From positions 682,001-746,000 of the forward strand of contig NZ_FRAM01000001.1 in the NCBI RefSeq assembly GCF_900142325.1: a stretch of 64,000 nt of DNA, written 5' to 3'. Positions within the stretch are counted from its first letter, which is position 1. Each line of letters begins with the position of its first letter. Under the pieces are notes generated by a model, which saw nothing but the letters and a program-made list of their open reading frames with translations, ran no database searches and had not been told where the DNA came from. Positions 1-8,663 of the stretch are shown here, in pieces. A program made the position numbers and the translations under genes. Source of the DNA: Epilithonimonas mollis. GTDB taxonomy: Bacteria > Bacteroidota > Bacteroidia > Flavobacteriales > Weeksellaceae.

Positions 1-3000
1 CTCTCTAAGAATATTCGATGCTCCGAATGCTTCAAGAGCCCAAACCTCCATCTCTCCGAATCTCTGACCTCCGAATTGCGCTTTACCTCCTAACGGCTGC
101 TGCGTAATCAATGAGTAAGGTCCGATAGAACGCGCGTGCATCTTATCATCTACCATGTGTCCCAGCTTCAACATATAGATCACACCAACGGTTGCCGGCT
201 GCGTAAATCTCTCACCTGTTCCACCGTCGTAAAGGTGCGTGTTTCCGAATTTAGGAAGTGCTGCCTGCTCGGTGTACTCGGTAATTTGATCTAAACTAGC
301 TCCGTCGAAGATCGGCGTTGCGAATTTCAATCCAAGCTGTTTACCAGCCCATCCAAGAACAGTTTCATAGATCTGACCGATGTTCATACGAGAAGGTACC
401 CCAAGTGGATTCAATACGATATCAACCGGTGTTCCGTCTTCCAGGAACGGCATATCTTCTTCACGAACGATTCTTGAAACGATACCTTTGTTACCGTGAC
501 GACCAGCCATCTTATCTCCAACATTCAGTTTACGCTTCTTAGCGATGTAAACTTTTGCTAATTTGATAATACCTGCAGGTAGCTCATCTCCGATTGACAA
601 TGCAAATTTTTCACGGTTTTTAACACCCGAAAGATCGTTGTATTTAATCTTATAATTGTGGATCAATTGCTTGATCAATTCATTTTTGTCTGCATCAACA
701 GTCCAGTCTGCGCCGCTGATGTTTACATAATCCTCAACAGACTGAAGCAATTTCAAAGTGAACTTGGTTCCTTTTCCGATCATTTCCTCATCCAGGTCAT
801 TTTTAACTCCTTGAGATGTTTTACCGGAAACCAGAGTATTCAGTTTGTCTATCAAAGTATTTCTTAAATCGTCGAACTTATTTTTGTAAGTATTTTCGAT
901 TTCTTCCAACTTTATTTTCTCTTCGCTTCTTTTCTTTTTGTCTTTGATATTTCTGGAGAACAATTTTTTGTTGATAACAACTCCTCTGAGAGAAGAATCC
1001 GCTTTCAATGAAGCATCTTTCACGTCACCAGCTTTGTCTCCGAAGATTGCTCTAAGAAGTTTTTCTTCCGGAGTCGGGTCAGATTCACCTTTTGGCGTGA
1101 TTTTTCCGATAAGGATATCACCAGGCTTCACTTCTGCACCGATACGGATCATACCGTTCTCATCGAGATCTTTGGTTGCTTCTTCAGAAACGTTAGGAAT
1201 ATCCGCTGTCAGTTCTTCCATACCCAATTTGGTATCACGAACCTCTAGAGAATATTCGTCAACATGAATCGAAGTAAACCAGTCTTCACGAACTACTTTT
1301 TCATTAATCACGATTGCATCCTCGAAGTTATATCCTTTCCAAGGCATGAACGCAACTACCAGGTTTCTACCAAGAGCCAATTCTCCGTTCTCAGTTGCAT
1401 AACCGTCACAAAGCACCTGTCCTTTTTCTACCTTATCACCTACTCTTACGTTTGGTCTGAGAGTAATTGTTGTGCTCTGGTTGGTTTTTCTGAACTTAGT
1501 AAGTTTATAAGTTTTCGTTGCCGGATCAAAGTTGACAAGATCGTCTTCTTCGGTTCTTTCGTATTTGATTACGATTCTCTCAGCATCTACATATTCTACA
1601 ACACCACTTCCTTCTGCATTGATCAGGATTCTGGAATCTTTTGCTACTTGTTTTTCCAAACCTGTACCAACGATTGGTGCCTGAGGTTTCAATAATGGAA
1701 CTGCCTGACGCATCATATTCGACCCCATCAATGCACGGTTCGCATCATCATGCTCCAGGAATGGAATCAAAGATGCAGAAATACCGGAAATCTGGTTTGG
1801 TGCAACATCAATCAAATCTACTTGCTGAGGCTCTACTACCGGGTAATCTCCATCAAGACGGGCAATAATCCTGTCTGTTTCGAAGTTACCGTCATCACTC
1901 AACGCAACGTTTGCCTGAGCAATTACTTTATATTCTTCATCTTCAGCATTCAGGTAGATTGGTTTTGCGTTAAGATCAACTTTCCCGTTCTCAACTTTTC
2001 TATAAGGTGTTTCTATGAAACCAAGCGTATTGATTTTCGCATACATTCCCAAAGAAGATATCAAACCGATATTCGGTCCTTCCGGAGTTTCAATCGGACA
2101 AATTCTTCCGTAGTGTGTATGGTGAACGTCACGAACCTCGAAACCAGCTCTTTCTCTTGATAAACCACCAGGTCCCAGTGCAGATAATCTTCTCTTGTGA
2201 GTGATCTCTGACAATGGGTTGGTCTGATCCATGAACTGAGAAAGCTGGTTGGTACCAAAGAATGAATTGATAACAGATGTCAAAGTCTTAGCATTAACTA
2301 AATCAACCGGCGTAAAGATTTCGTTATCTCTAACGTTCATTCTTTCCTTGATTGTTCTTGCAATTCTGGAAAGACCTACACCAAACTGTCCTGACAACTG
2401 CTCACCTACAGTTTTGATACGTCTGTTGGAAAGGTGGTCGATATCATCAACCTCAGCCTTAGAATTCACCAGTTCGATCAAGTGTTTTACGATAGAGATG
2501 ATATCTTCTTTTGTCAGAACCTGAGTATCTTCAGAAATATTAAGACCTAATTTTTTGTTTAGTCTGTAACGACCTACTTCACCAAGTGAATATCTCTGCT
2601 CGGAGAAGAATAATTTTTCAATAATTCCTCTTGCGGTTTCCTCATCCGGCGCATCAGCATTTCTGAGCTGACGATAGATATATTCTACCGCTTCTTTCTC
2701 GGAGTTGGTAGGGTCTTTTTGTAATGTATTCTGGATGATAGAGAATTCGTTGGAATTTTCTTTATGAATCAGGATAGACTTCACGCCGGAATCCAGAATA
2801 ATATCAAGATGTTCTTTTTCAAGAACGGTTTCTCTGTCCAGTATGATCTCATTTCTTTCGATAGAAACAACCTCACCAGTATCCTCGTCTACGAAATCCT
2901 CGAACCATGTGTTCAAAACTCTCGCAGCAAGCGTTCTTCCTTCTACTTTTTTAAGTGCTGCTTTAGAAACTTTCACTTCTTCTGCCAAGTCAAAAATCTG

Positions 3001-3669
3001 AAGTATCTCTTTATCAGATTCGTAACCGATTGCTCTTAATAATGTAGTTAAAGGTAATTTTTTCTTACGGTCGATATACGCGTACATTACGCTGTTGATA
3101 TCAGTTGTAAATTCCATCCAAGACCCTTTGAAAGGAATAATTCTTGAATAGTAAAGTTTGGTTCCGTTAGCATGATATGTCTGCCCGAAGAATACACCAG
3201 GTGAACGGTGAAGCTGCGTTACGATTACCCTTTCAGCACCATTGATGATGAAAGATCCGCTTGGCGTCATGTAAGGAACCGGACCCAGATATACATCCTG
3301 TACAACAGTCTGGAAATCTTCATGTTCCGGATCTGTACAATACAGTTTCAATCTGGCTTTCAGAGGAACTGAATAAGTCAATCCTCTTTCCACACACTCA
3401 TCTATAGAGTAACGCGGAGAATCTACAAGATAATCCAAAAACTCCAATACGAATTGGTTTCTGGAATCTGTAATTGGGAAATTTTCCTGAAAAGTCTTGT
3501 AAAGTGACTCATTCAATCGTTGTTCAGGAAGTGTGTCCAGCTGGAAAAATTCCTTGAAAGACTGGATTTGGATGTCCAAAAAGTCAGGTGTTTCGATTCT
3601 ACCTTTCGCAGAAGAAAAGTTGATTCTTTCATTACCTTGAACCTTAGGAGCGGCCTGTGTTTTACTCAT
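1..3669 (-). CDS. rpoB: DNA-directed RNA polymerase subunit beta (partial)
   Basis: Beta subunit of RNA polymerase, which forms the catalytic core with beta-prime. The minus strand is open from the ATG at 3667-3669 to base 1, giving 1223 codons without a stop. Against a usual length near 1270 residues, only about the last 50 are beyond the window edge. The rifampicin-pocket region lies at about 2165-2262 and reads [15 protein letters not shown], then [17 protein letters not shown]; the Asp, His and Ser positions linked to resistance are all wild type. The last visible residues ([13 protein letters not shown]) match the conserved C-terminal part. rplL and rplJ, which normally precede rpoB, are absent: the next gene upstream is divergent rpmI. 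The transcript probably begins near 3972, leaving a leader of about 300 nt. Confidence 0.98.
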   Translation of the reverse strand, partial: MSKTQAAPKVQGNERINFSSAKGRIETPDFLDIQIQSFKEFFQLDTLPEQRLNESLYKTFQENFPITDSRNQFVLEFLDYLVDSPRYSIDECVERGLTYSVPLKARLKLYCTDPEHEDFQTVVQDVYLGPVPYMTPSGSFIINGAERVIVTQLHRSPGVFFGQTYHANGTKLYYSRIIPFKGSWMEFTTDINSVMYAYIDRKKKLPLTTLLRAIGYESDKEILQIFDLAEEVKVSKAALKKVEGRTLAARVLNTWFEDFVDEDTGEVVSIERNEIILDRETVLEKEHLDIILDSGVKSILIHKENSNEFSIIQNTLQKDPTNSEKEAVEYIYRQLRNADAPDEETARGIIEKLFFSEQRYSLGEVGRYRLNKKLGLNISEDTQVLTKEDIISIVKHLIELVNSKAEVDDIDHLSNRRIKTVGEQLSGQFGVGLSRIARTIKERMNVRDNEIFTPVDLVNAKTLTSVINSFFGTNQLSQFMDQTNPLSEITHKRRLSALGPGGLSRERAGFEVRDVHHTHYGRICPIETPEGPNIGLISSLGMYAKINTLGFIETPYRKVENGKVDLNAKPIYLNAEDEEYKVIAQANVALSDDGNFETDRIIARLDGDYPVVEPQQVDLIDVAPNQISGISASLIPFLEHDDANRALMGSNMMRQAVPLLKPQAPIVGTGLEKQVAKDSRILINAEGSGVVEYVDAERIVIKYERTEEDDLVNFDPATKTYKLTKFRKTNQSTTITLRPNVRVGDKVEKGQVLCDGYATENGELALGRNLVVAFMPWKGYNFEDAIVINEKVVREDWFTSIHVDEYSLEVRDTKLGMEELTADIPNVSEEATKDLDENGMIRIGAEVKPGDILIGKITPKGESDPTPEEKLLRAIFGDKAGDVKDASLKADSSLRGVVINKKLFSRNIKDKKKRSEEKIKLEEIENTYKNKFDDLRNTLIDKLNTLVSGKTSQGVKNDLDEEMIGKGTKFTLKLLQSVEDYVNISGADWTVDADKNELIKQLIHNYKIKYNDLSGVKNREKFALSIGDELPAGIIKLAKVYIAKKRKLNVGDKMAGRHGNKGIVSRIVREEDMPFLEDGTPVDIVLNPLGVPSRMNIGQIYETVLGWAGKQLGLKFATPIFDGASLDQITEYTEQAALPKFGNTHLYDGGTGERFTQPATVGVIYMLKLGHMVDDKMHARSIGPYSLITQQPLGGKAQFGGQRFGEMEVWALEAFGASNILRE

Positions 3670-3975
3670 AAAATTATAAGAAAAAGGGTTAAAAAATATT
3701 TTGATTAAAAAATATCAGATAAATAAGAGTCAGGAAAAGTAAAAAGATTAAGGAATATATAACTTTGGCGCCGTTATGTATGTTTCTTTTGCCTTGTTTC
3801 TTTTCTCTTTCAGTATCTAACTGCAACGCCGGTATATCTTTTCACGACGTAGTGCAAAATATTTTTACATTCATCTGGCGCTAATAAGCCATATACAAAC
3901 AGAAATCCCCTTCCATTATATAATGAAAGAGTCTTGATTGTTTTTAGTGTATATAAATTATTAGCGCCAAAAGAG
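3670..3975 (-). other. Long rpoB leader with 12-nt inverted repeat
   Basis: This non-coding stretch would form the rpoB 5' leader if the promoter at 3979-4010 is used. It holds a perfect 12-nt inverted repeat (TGGCGCTAATAA at 3876-3887 and its complement at 3958-3969, 70 nt apart) and a third, partly similar GGCGCC site at 3766-3771. No tRNA, riboswitch or open frame was recognised. The GC-rich words stand out in otherwise AT-rich DNA, so a regulatory RNA structure is possible, but this is inference. Confidence 0.35.
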
Positions 3976-4010
3976 TTGCAAAATTATGAATTATTTTATA
4001 AATTTGCAAA
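3976..4010. promoter_or_regulatory. Interlocked divergent promoters for rpmI-rplT and rpoB
   Basis: Plus strand: TTG at 3976-3978, 20 nt, then TAAATTTG at 3999-4006, a Bacteroidetes -33/-7 pair reading toward rpmI (about 65-nt leader). Minus strand: TTTG at 4010-4007, 20 nt, then TAATTTTG at 3986-3979, reading toward rpoB. The two form an imperfect palindrome, so each promoter's -33 element overlaps the other's -7 element. Simultaneous occupancy by two polymerases looks impossible. Transcription starts are inferred, not seen. Confidence 0.6.
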
Positions 4011-4078
4011 CTATTATTTCTAAAATTTCAGAAGTAATTAAATAAGATTATTGATAACAAATTATAAAAAGCAGAACA

Positions 4079-4276
4079 ATGCCAAAATTAAAAACGAAAT
4101 CAGGTGCTAAAAAGCGTTTTGCTCTTACCGGAACCGGAAAGATCAAAAGAAAGGGTGCTTTCAAAAGCCACATCTTGACTAAAAAAGAAACTAAGCAAAA
4201 GAGAAATCTTACGCAAACTTCTTATGTTGCAGAAGTGGACAAGAAAAGTGTTCTACGTCAATTAGCAATTAAGTAG
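4079..4276 (+). CDS. rpmI: 50S ribosomal protein L35
   Basis: Small basic protein of the large ribosomal subunit. The 65 residues match the usual L35 length. The start [14 protein letters not shown] is the classic family signature, followed by Lys/Arg-rich sequence ([14 protein letters not shown]). rplT follows 113 nt downstream on the same strand, the normal L35-L20 order, but infC, which usually lies directly upstream, is missing here. Transcription likely starts near 4013 from the promoter shared back to back with rpoB. Confidence 0.97.
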   Translation: MPKLKTKSGAKKRFALTGTGKIKRKGAFKSHILTKKETKQKRNLTQTSYVAEVDKKSVLRQLAIK

Positions 4277-4389
4277 TTTTTATAAATCATCCGGTTTATA
4301 AGAATTCAAAAAATTCAAAAATTAACCCTGAAACGGTGCAACTAAGAGCAATAACATTGCCGCCCTTTTCAAAAAAAACAATCTAAATT
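4277..4389 (+). other. rpmI-rplT spacer with hairpins
   Basis: The 113-nt gap is long for a two-gene ribosomal operon. It contains TTATAAA (4280-4286) pairing with TTTATAA (4295-4301), and a second GC-richer hairpin-prone stretch around 4333-4371 ending in a T-rich/A-rich run. L20 is known in other phyla to repress its own operon by binding leader RNA. Whether this spacer does that here is only a suggestion. Confidence 0.3.
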
Positions 4390-4734
4390 ATGCCAAGATC
4401 AGTAAATTCTGTAGCGTCCAGAGCGCGTAGAAAAAAAGTACTTAAGCAAGCTAAAGGTTTTTTCGGTAGAAGAAAAAATGTTTGGACTGTAGCTAAAAAT
4501 GCCGTTGAAAAAGCAATGCAATATGCTTACCGCGGTAGAAAAGAGAAGAAAAGAAACTTCAGAAGCCTTTGGGTAACTCGTATCAATGCGGGTGCCAGAG
4601 AACATGGATTATCCTACTCTCAGTTTATGGGAGCTCTTAAGAAAAACAACATCGAGCTGAACAGAAAAGTTCTTGCAGACCTTGCAATGAATCATCCGGA
4701 AGCTTTCAAAGCTGTTGTAGATCAAGTAAAATAA
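4390..4734 (+). CDS. rplT: 50S ribosomal protein L20
   Basis: Large-subunit assembly protein that binds 23S rRNA. The 114 residues are the normal family length. The start [20 protein letters not shown] and the motif [10 protein letters not shown] are diagnostic, followed by [14 protein letters not shown] and the conserved C-terminal [10 protein letters not shown]. It is second in the rpmI-rplT operon and is followed 27 nt later by a strong terminator, so the operon ends here. No thrS, infC or pheST neighbour is present. Confidence 0.98.
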   Translation: MPRSVNSVASRARRKKVLKQAKGFFGRRKNVWTVAKNAVEKAMQYAYRGRKEKKRNFRSLWVTRINAGAREHGLSYSQFMGALKKNNIELNRKVLADLAMNHPEAFKAVVDQVK

Positions 4735-4760
4735 TTATAAATCTTTGTTATCAATATAAA

Positions 4761-4789
4761 ATCCTGAGAATTCTCAGGATTTTTTTATT
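4761..4789 (+). terminator. Rho-independent terminator after rplT
   Basis: A perfect 20-nt palindrome (ATCCTGAGAA followed by its complement, 4761-4780) is followed by a T-rich run. It closes the rpmI-rplT operon. Confidence 0.88.
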
Positions 4790-4810
4790 TTTGGCCAAAT
4801 TAATTTAACA

Positions 4811-5992
4811 ATGACCAAAAGAATCCTACTTTCTTTTATGCTTTTCGCAGTTGCAGGACTTATAAAAGCTCAAACTTTCATTCAGGCTTACCAGGACAGG
4901 GCAAATCTAGTTTCTCAAACCAACATCAACACCTATCTGCAGCAGTTTGAGAATCTTGGGGTAAAGAAAACAGGAACAGTACAAAACACCAATACACTTA
5001 ACTGGATTAAAAACAAATATGCATCTTTTGGTTACACCACGGCAGACTTTTTTGAACACTCTTGGACTGCAAATGGTTATTCTTCCAAAAACCTAATCGT
5101 TACAAAAACTGGAACACTTTACCCTAACAAATACGTGATAGTTTGCGGGCATTTTGATTCTATCAATGGTCCGGGAACCAATGACAACGGAAGCGGAACT
5201 TCGGTTATACTGGAAATCGCAAGAATCCTGAAAAATGTTCCGACGGAATATTCCATAAGGTTCATTCATTTTTCCGGCGAAGAGCAGGGACTTTTGGGAA
5301 GTTCCCGATATGTTTCGCAAATCGTAAACGGAACTACACCAAAAATGGATATTAAAATTGTAGTGAACCTCGATCAGGTTGGAGGATTGGCAACAAAAGC
5401 AAATACCAAACTTTATCACGATAGAGATCAGGCCTCTCCAACCAGTAATAATGCAGCAGCAGCAATTGCCGTTCAGGAATTGGCAAACTGCACATTGCTG
5501 TACTCACCACTTAATGTGGATTTTGATCCTGCAGAAAGTACAGATTATGTTCCTTTTCAGCAAAATGGCGAGATCATTACCGGATATTGGGAGTACGAAG
5601 GTGGTTATAATAACCCGTATGTTCATACGGCAAACGATCTTCTAGTGAACATGGATCCTGTGTATGTGTATAACATCGCAAAAGCCGCTGTCGGATCCAT
5701 CCAGCATTTTTCTGCTGCATCCAAAACGCTGCTGTCTGCTGAAGATCTTGTCTCAAAAACTCTGGAATCTGTGCAATTTTACCCCAATCCTGTTAAAAAC
5801 ATTTTGAATTTGAAAATCCCCGATGAGATAAGAGATTTTACTTTTGAAATAACAGATATGCCCGGAAACCAGATTCTAGTCAGCAAGGAGAACAATAATC
5901 AAATTGATATTTCCAATTTGAAGCCTGGTGTTTATCTTGGAACAATTTTAATTGATGATAAACGAATTACCAGAAAAATCATCATAGAATAA
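4811..5992 (+). CDS. T9SS-exported M28 family zinc peptidase
   Basis: Predicted secreted aminopeptidase of family M28 (two-zinc). Residues 1-20 form a signal peptide ending in KAQ. The metal-ligand motifs appear in order: GHFDS (about residue 112), NDNGSG (about 125), HFSGEEQG (about 154), NLDQVGG (about 188), and a late His in YVHTAND (about 270). The last 75 or so residues are a T9SS sorting domain (FYPNPVKN ... LKPGVYLG ... KIIIE), so it should be exported through the outer membrane by the Por system. It lies as a single gene between two terminators. A second M28 enzyme follows directly, but that one has no sorting tail. The substrate cannot be told from sequence. Confidence 0.92.
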   Translation: MTKRILLSFMLFAVAGLIKAQTFIQAYQDRANLVSQTNINTYLQQFENLGVKKTGTVQNTNTLNWIKNKYASFGYTTADFFEHSWTANGYSSKNLIVTKTGTLYPNKYVIVCGHFDSINGPGTNDNGSGTSVILEIARILKNVPTEYSIRFIHFSGEEQGLLGSSRYVSQIVNGTTPKMDIKIVVNLDQVGGLATKANTKLYHDRDQASPTSNNAAAAIAVQELANCTLLYSPLNVDFDPAESTDYVPFQQNGEIITGYWEYEGGYNNPYVHTANDLLVNMDPVYVYNIAKAAVGSIQHFSAASKTLLSAEDLVSKTLESVQFYPNPVKNILNLKIPDEIRDFTFEITDMPGNQILVSKENNNQIDISNLKPGVYLGTILIDDKRITRKIIIE

Positions 5993-6017
5993 GCTTAATA
6001 CCGCATTCTAAATATTA

Positions 6018-6046
6018 ATCCTGAGATAATTACTCGGGATTTTTTA
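6018..6046 (+). terminator. Terminator after the M28 peptidase gene
   Basis: Stem ATCCTGAG (6018-6025) pairs with CTCGGGAT (6033-6040, one G-T pair) and is followed by a T run. It separates the two M28 genes into different transcripts. Confidence 0.8.
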
Positions 6047-6085
6047 TATGATAAATATTGGAATACACAATAGACCAAAAAACAT

Positions 6086-6093
6086 TAGATTTG
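6086..6093 (+). promoter_or_regulatory. -7 element of the M28/propeller gene
   Basis: TAGATTTG matches the Bacteroidetes -7 consensus TAnnTTTG, 21 nt before the ATG at 6115. A clear TTTG at the right distance upstream is not seen. The element decides the start: an upstream in-frame TTG (6058) lies before it and cannot be the true start. Confidence 0.5.
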
Positions 6094-6114
6094 TTCTCAA
6101 TAAAAATTAGACAC

Positions 6115-8349
6115 ATGTTTTTATCAAAAAACCATTTCAAAAAACTATTCGTACTCTCTTTACTTGCCGTTTCCGCATTATACTTTTCTCAGGAAAAAAA
6201 CCTGAAGAATATTACCAAACTGACGTTTGGCGGCGATAACGCGGAAGCTTATTTCTCCCCAAACAGCAAAATGCTCACGATGCAGGTAACCAATCCGGCT
6301 ATGGGAGTGCAGTGTGACCAGATCTACCTGTATGACCTCACCCAGAAACCTGCAGAATCCAATCTAAAGCTAGTCTCCACAGGCAAAGGAAGAACAACCT
6401 GTTCTTTCTTCATGCCGGACGGAAAGCATATCATCTACGCATCTACTCATAAAGCCAATCCGGACTGCCCGCCAAAACCTGCACCAAGGAAAGACGGAAA
6501 ATACCTCTGGCCGATATATTCTGATTTTGAGATCTATGAAGCTGATCTCAACGGAAATATCACAAAGCAGCTGACCGATTCCAAAGGTTATGATGCAGAA
6601 GCCGTCGTGTCTCCGGACGGAAAAAAGATTGCCTTCACCTCCACAAGAAGCGGGGATCTGGAGATCTGGATCATGGATATTGATGGAAAAAACCTTAAGC
6701 AGTTAACCCACGGCTTAGGCTATGATGGTGGCGCATTCTTTTCCCATGACAGCAAAAAACTGGTCTTCCGCTCTTCCCGTCCGAAAACCGACGAGGAGAT
6801 CAGGGAGTATAAGGAATTGCTTGCACAGGATCTTGTTGCTCCTACTAATATGGAGATCTACACAATCAATATCGACGGAACAGATCTCAGGCAGATCACT
6901 AAGCTAGGGAAAGCCAATTGGGCACCCTATTTCCATCCATCAGACAAGAAAATTATTTTTTCATCCAATCACCATTCTACCAGAGGTTATGACTTCCAGC
7001 TGTATATGATCGATCTGGATGGGAAAAACCTACAGCAGATTACTTATGAAAGTGAGTTCAATGCGTTTGCCATGTTTTCTCCTGACGGGAAAAAACTGGT
7101 TTTCGCAAGCAACAGGCAAGGTGAAAAACAGCACGAAACCAACGTCTTCATAGCAGATTGGGTGGACAGCGATCCTACCGAATTGGTGAATGAGGATCAT
7201 ATTAAAAAGCATATCTATTATTTAGCTTCTGATGACTTGCAGGGAAGATTGTCCGGTTCTGAAGGGGAGACGAAAGCAGCGAATTATCTTTCGGCCGAAT
7301 TCAAAAAACTGGGATTGAAGCCTTATGAAGGGAAAGATTTCATTCAGAATTTTGAATATGATGTTAAAATGAATCCGCATGACGATAAGTCCTCTGTAAA
7401 GATCAAAGCCAAAAACGTTGTTGCCGTCCTTGACAATAAAGCGGCAAAAACCATCATCATCGGTGCGCATTATGATCATCTCGGCCTTAATGAGCATCAT
7501 AATTCCACGCTCGCCAATTCCGACGGTCAAATCCATAACGGTGCCGACGATAATGCATCCGGAACAGCCGCCGTGTTGGAATTGGCAAGGATGTTCTCTC
7601 AGAATAAGACAAAGGAAAATGTGAACTATATTTTCGCATTATTCTCCGGAGAGGAGGACGGACTGATGGGATCCAAAAAATTAGCAGAAACCATTAAAGC
7701 CAGATATCCGAATACCGTATTCATGATCAATATGGACATGGTGGGAAGACTGAACAAGGACAAAGACCTGACAGTAGGCGGTGTGGGCACCTCTCCTATT
7801 TTAACAGATCTGGTAAAAAAATATAAACCGGCAGGTATCAACCTGGCTCTGGACGAATCTGGTGTTGGACCAAGTGATCACACGTCTTTCTACCTGAAGG
7901 ATATCCCGGTTCTGTTCCTCTTCACGGGGACACATAATGATTACCATAAGCCGAGTGATGATGCAGATAAGATCAATTATCCGGGCGAAAAAATCATTAC
8001 CAATTATGTTTTCAACCTGTCGAATGCCTTAGGGAATGAAAAGGCAATTCCTTTTACAAAGACAAAGACCACCACTGCGAAAGCAATTCCTAAGTACAAG
8101 GTAACACTTGGCATCATGCCAAGCTATGCAGACACGAAAGACGGCATGGTGATCGATGGTGTGATGGACAACAGACCTGCCGCCAATGCAGGCATAGAGT
8201 CCGGGGATGTGCTGACAAAAATCGGAAAGTGCGAAGTGAAGGAAGTCTATTCTTATATGGACTGTCTTTCCAAAGTGAATTCCGGAGAAGAACATCCTGT
8301 AACCGTAAAACGCCATGGCGAAGAAAAGATCTTCCTGGTGAAGTTCTAA
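6115..8349 (+). CDS. M28 peptidase with N-terminal beta-propeller and C-terminal PDZ
   Basis: A 744-residue exported protease. The order is: signal peptide (residues 1-25, ending near YFSQ); TolB/WD40-like PD40 repeats (about 35-340, recurring S-PDGKK motifs such as VVSPDGKKIAFTSTRSGDLE and MFSPDGKKLVFASN); the M28 catalytic domain with GAHYDHLG (about 448), GADDNASG (about 475), FSGEEDG (about 510), MDMVG, and THNDYHKPSD; then a PDZ domain (about 660-744, DGMVIDGVMDNRPAANAGIE, GDVLTKIG). All zinc ligands appear present. No T9SS tail is seen, so it is probably periplasmic or lipid-free outer-membrane associated. The start at 6115 is chosen because it gives a proper signal peptide and follows the -7 box. 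Confidence 0.93.
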   Translation: MFLSKNHFKKLFVLSLLAVSALYFSQEKNLKNITKLTFGGDNAEAYFSPNSKMLTMQVTNPAMGVQCDQIYLYDLTQKPAESNLKLVSTGKGRTTCSFFMPDGKHIIYASTHKANPDCPPKPAPRKDGKYLWPIYSDFEIYEADLNGNITKQLTDSKGYDAEAVVSPDGKKIAFTSTRSGDLEIWIMDIDGKNLKQLTHGLGYDGGAFFSHDSKKLVFRSSRPKTDEEIREYKELLAQDLVAPTNMEIYTINIDGTDLRQITKLGKANWAPYFHPSDKKIIFSSNHHSTRGYDFQLYMIDLDGKNLQQITYESEFNAFAMFSPDGKKLVFASNRQGEKQHETNVFIADWVDSDPTELVNEDHIKKHIYYLASDDLQGRLSGSEGETKAANYLSAEFKKLGLKPYEGKDFIQNFEYDVKMNPHDDKSSVKIKAKNVVAVLDNKAAKTIIIGAHYDHLGLNEHHNSTLANSDGQIHNGADDNASGTAAVLELARMFSQNKTKENVNYIFALFSGEEDGLMGSKKLAETIKARYPNTVFMINMDMVGRLNKDKDLTVGGVGTSPILTDLVKKYKPAGINLALDESGVGPSDHTSFYLKDIPVLFLFTGTHNDYHKPSDDADKINYPGEKIITNYVFNLSNALGNEKAIPFTKTKTTTAKAIPKYKVTLGIMPSYADTKDGMVIDGVMDNRPAANAGIESGDVLTKIGKCEVKEVYSYMDCLSKVNSGEEHPVTVKRHGEEKIFLVKF

Positions 8350-8360
8350 AAATTAATAAA

Positions 8361-8391
8361 AACCGATTGTAATTTATAATCGGTTTTTTTT
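8361..8391 (+). terminator. Terminator after the M28/propeller gene
   Basis: AACCGATT (8361-8368) pairs with AATCGGTT (8378-8385) and is followed by eight T residues in total. Confidence 0.88.
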
Positions 8392-8490
8392 ATGAATCCC
8401 ATCTAGAAAAGGCTATTTTTACCGTTCCCGGAAGTAAAAAAACAGACCTCTGCAAGGCCGATGAACAGGGCATCTCGGCGAGTTCCTGAA

Positions 8491-8575
8491 AACGTACGCA
8501 TCTTTTGATCAAAACCTCCGCATCTTTTGGTCAAAACGTGCGTACGTTTTAATCGAAAGATACAGAGGTTTTTAA
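8491..8575. repeat. Cluster of short palindromic repeats
   Basis: The unit GCATCTTTTGATCAAAAC (8498-8515) recurs 22 nt later with one change (8520-8537) and again in inverted, diverged form at about 8550-8570. The core TTTTGATCAAAA is itself a perfect palindrome, and AAAACGT at 8534-8540 pairs with ACGTTTT at 8544-8550. The cluster lies between two converging genes and their terminators, as REP-like elements often do. No reading frame fits. Confidence 0.55.
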
Positions 8576-8607
8576 AATGCCTGGTAAAAACTTTTATCCA
8601 GACAACA

Positions 8608-8640
8608 AATAAAAGCAGCGGTCATTATTGCCGCTGCTTT
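8608..8640 (-). terminator. Terminator of the M36 protease gene
   Basis: Ten-base stem AAAGCAGCGG (8612-8621) and its complement (8631-8640). On the minus strand it is followed by a short T-rich run. It lies 24 nt past the stop of the M36 gene. Confidence 0.8.
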
Positions 8641-8663
8641 CTCTTTTAGGAAATGATAACCGG

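Noticed and set aside
938-2524. Several plus-strand open frames of 65-143 codons within rpoB
   Set aside because: They are antisense shadows of rpoB; the minus-strand frame is continuous and conserved.
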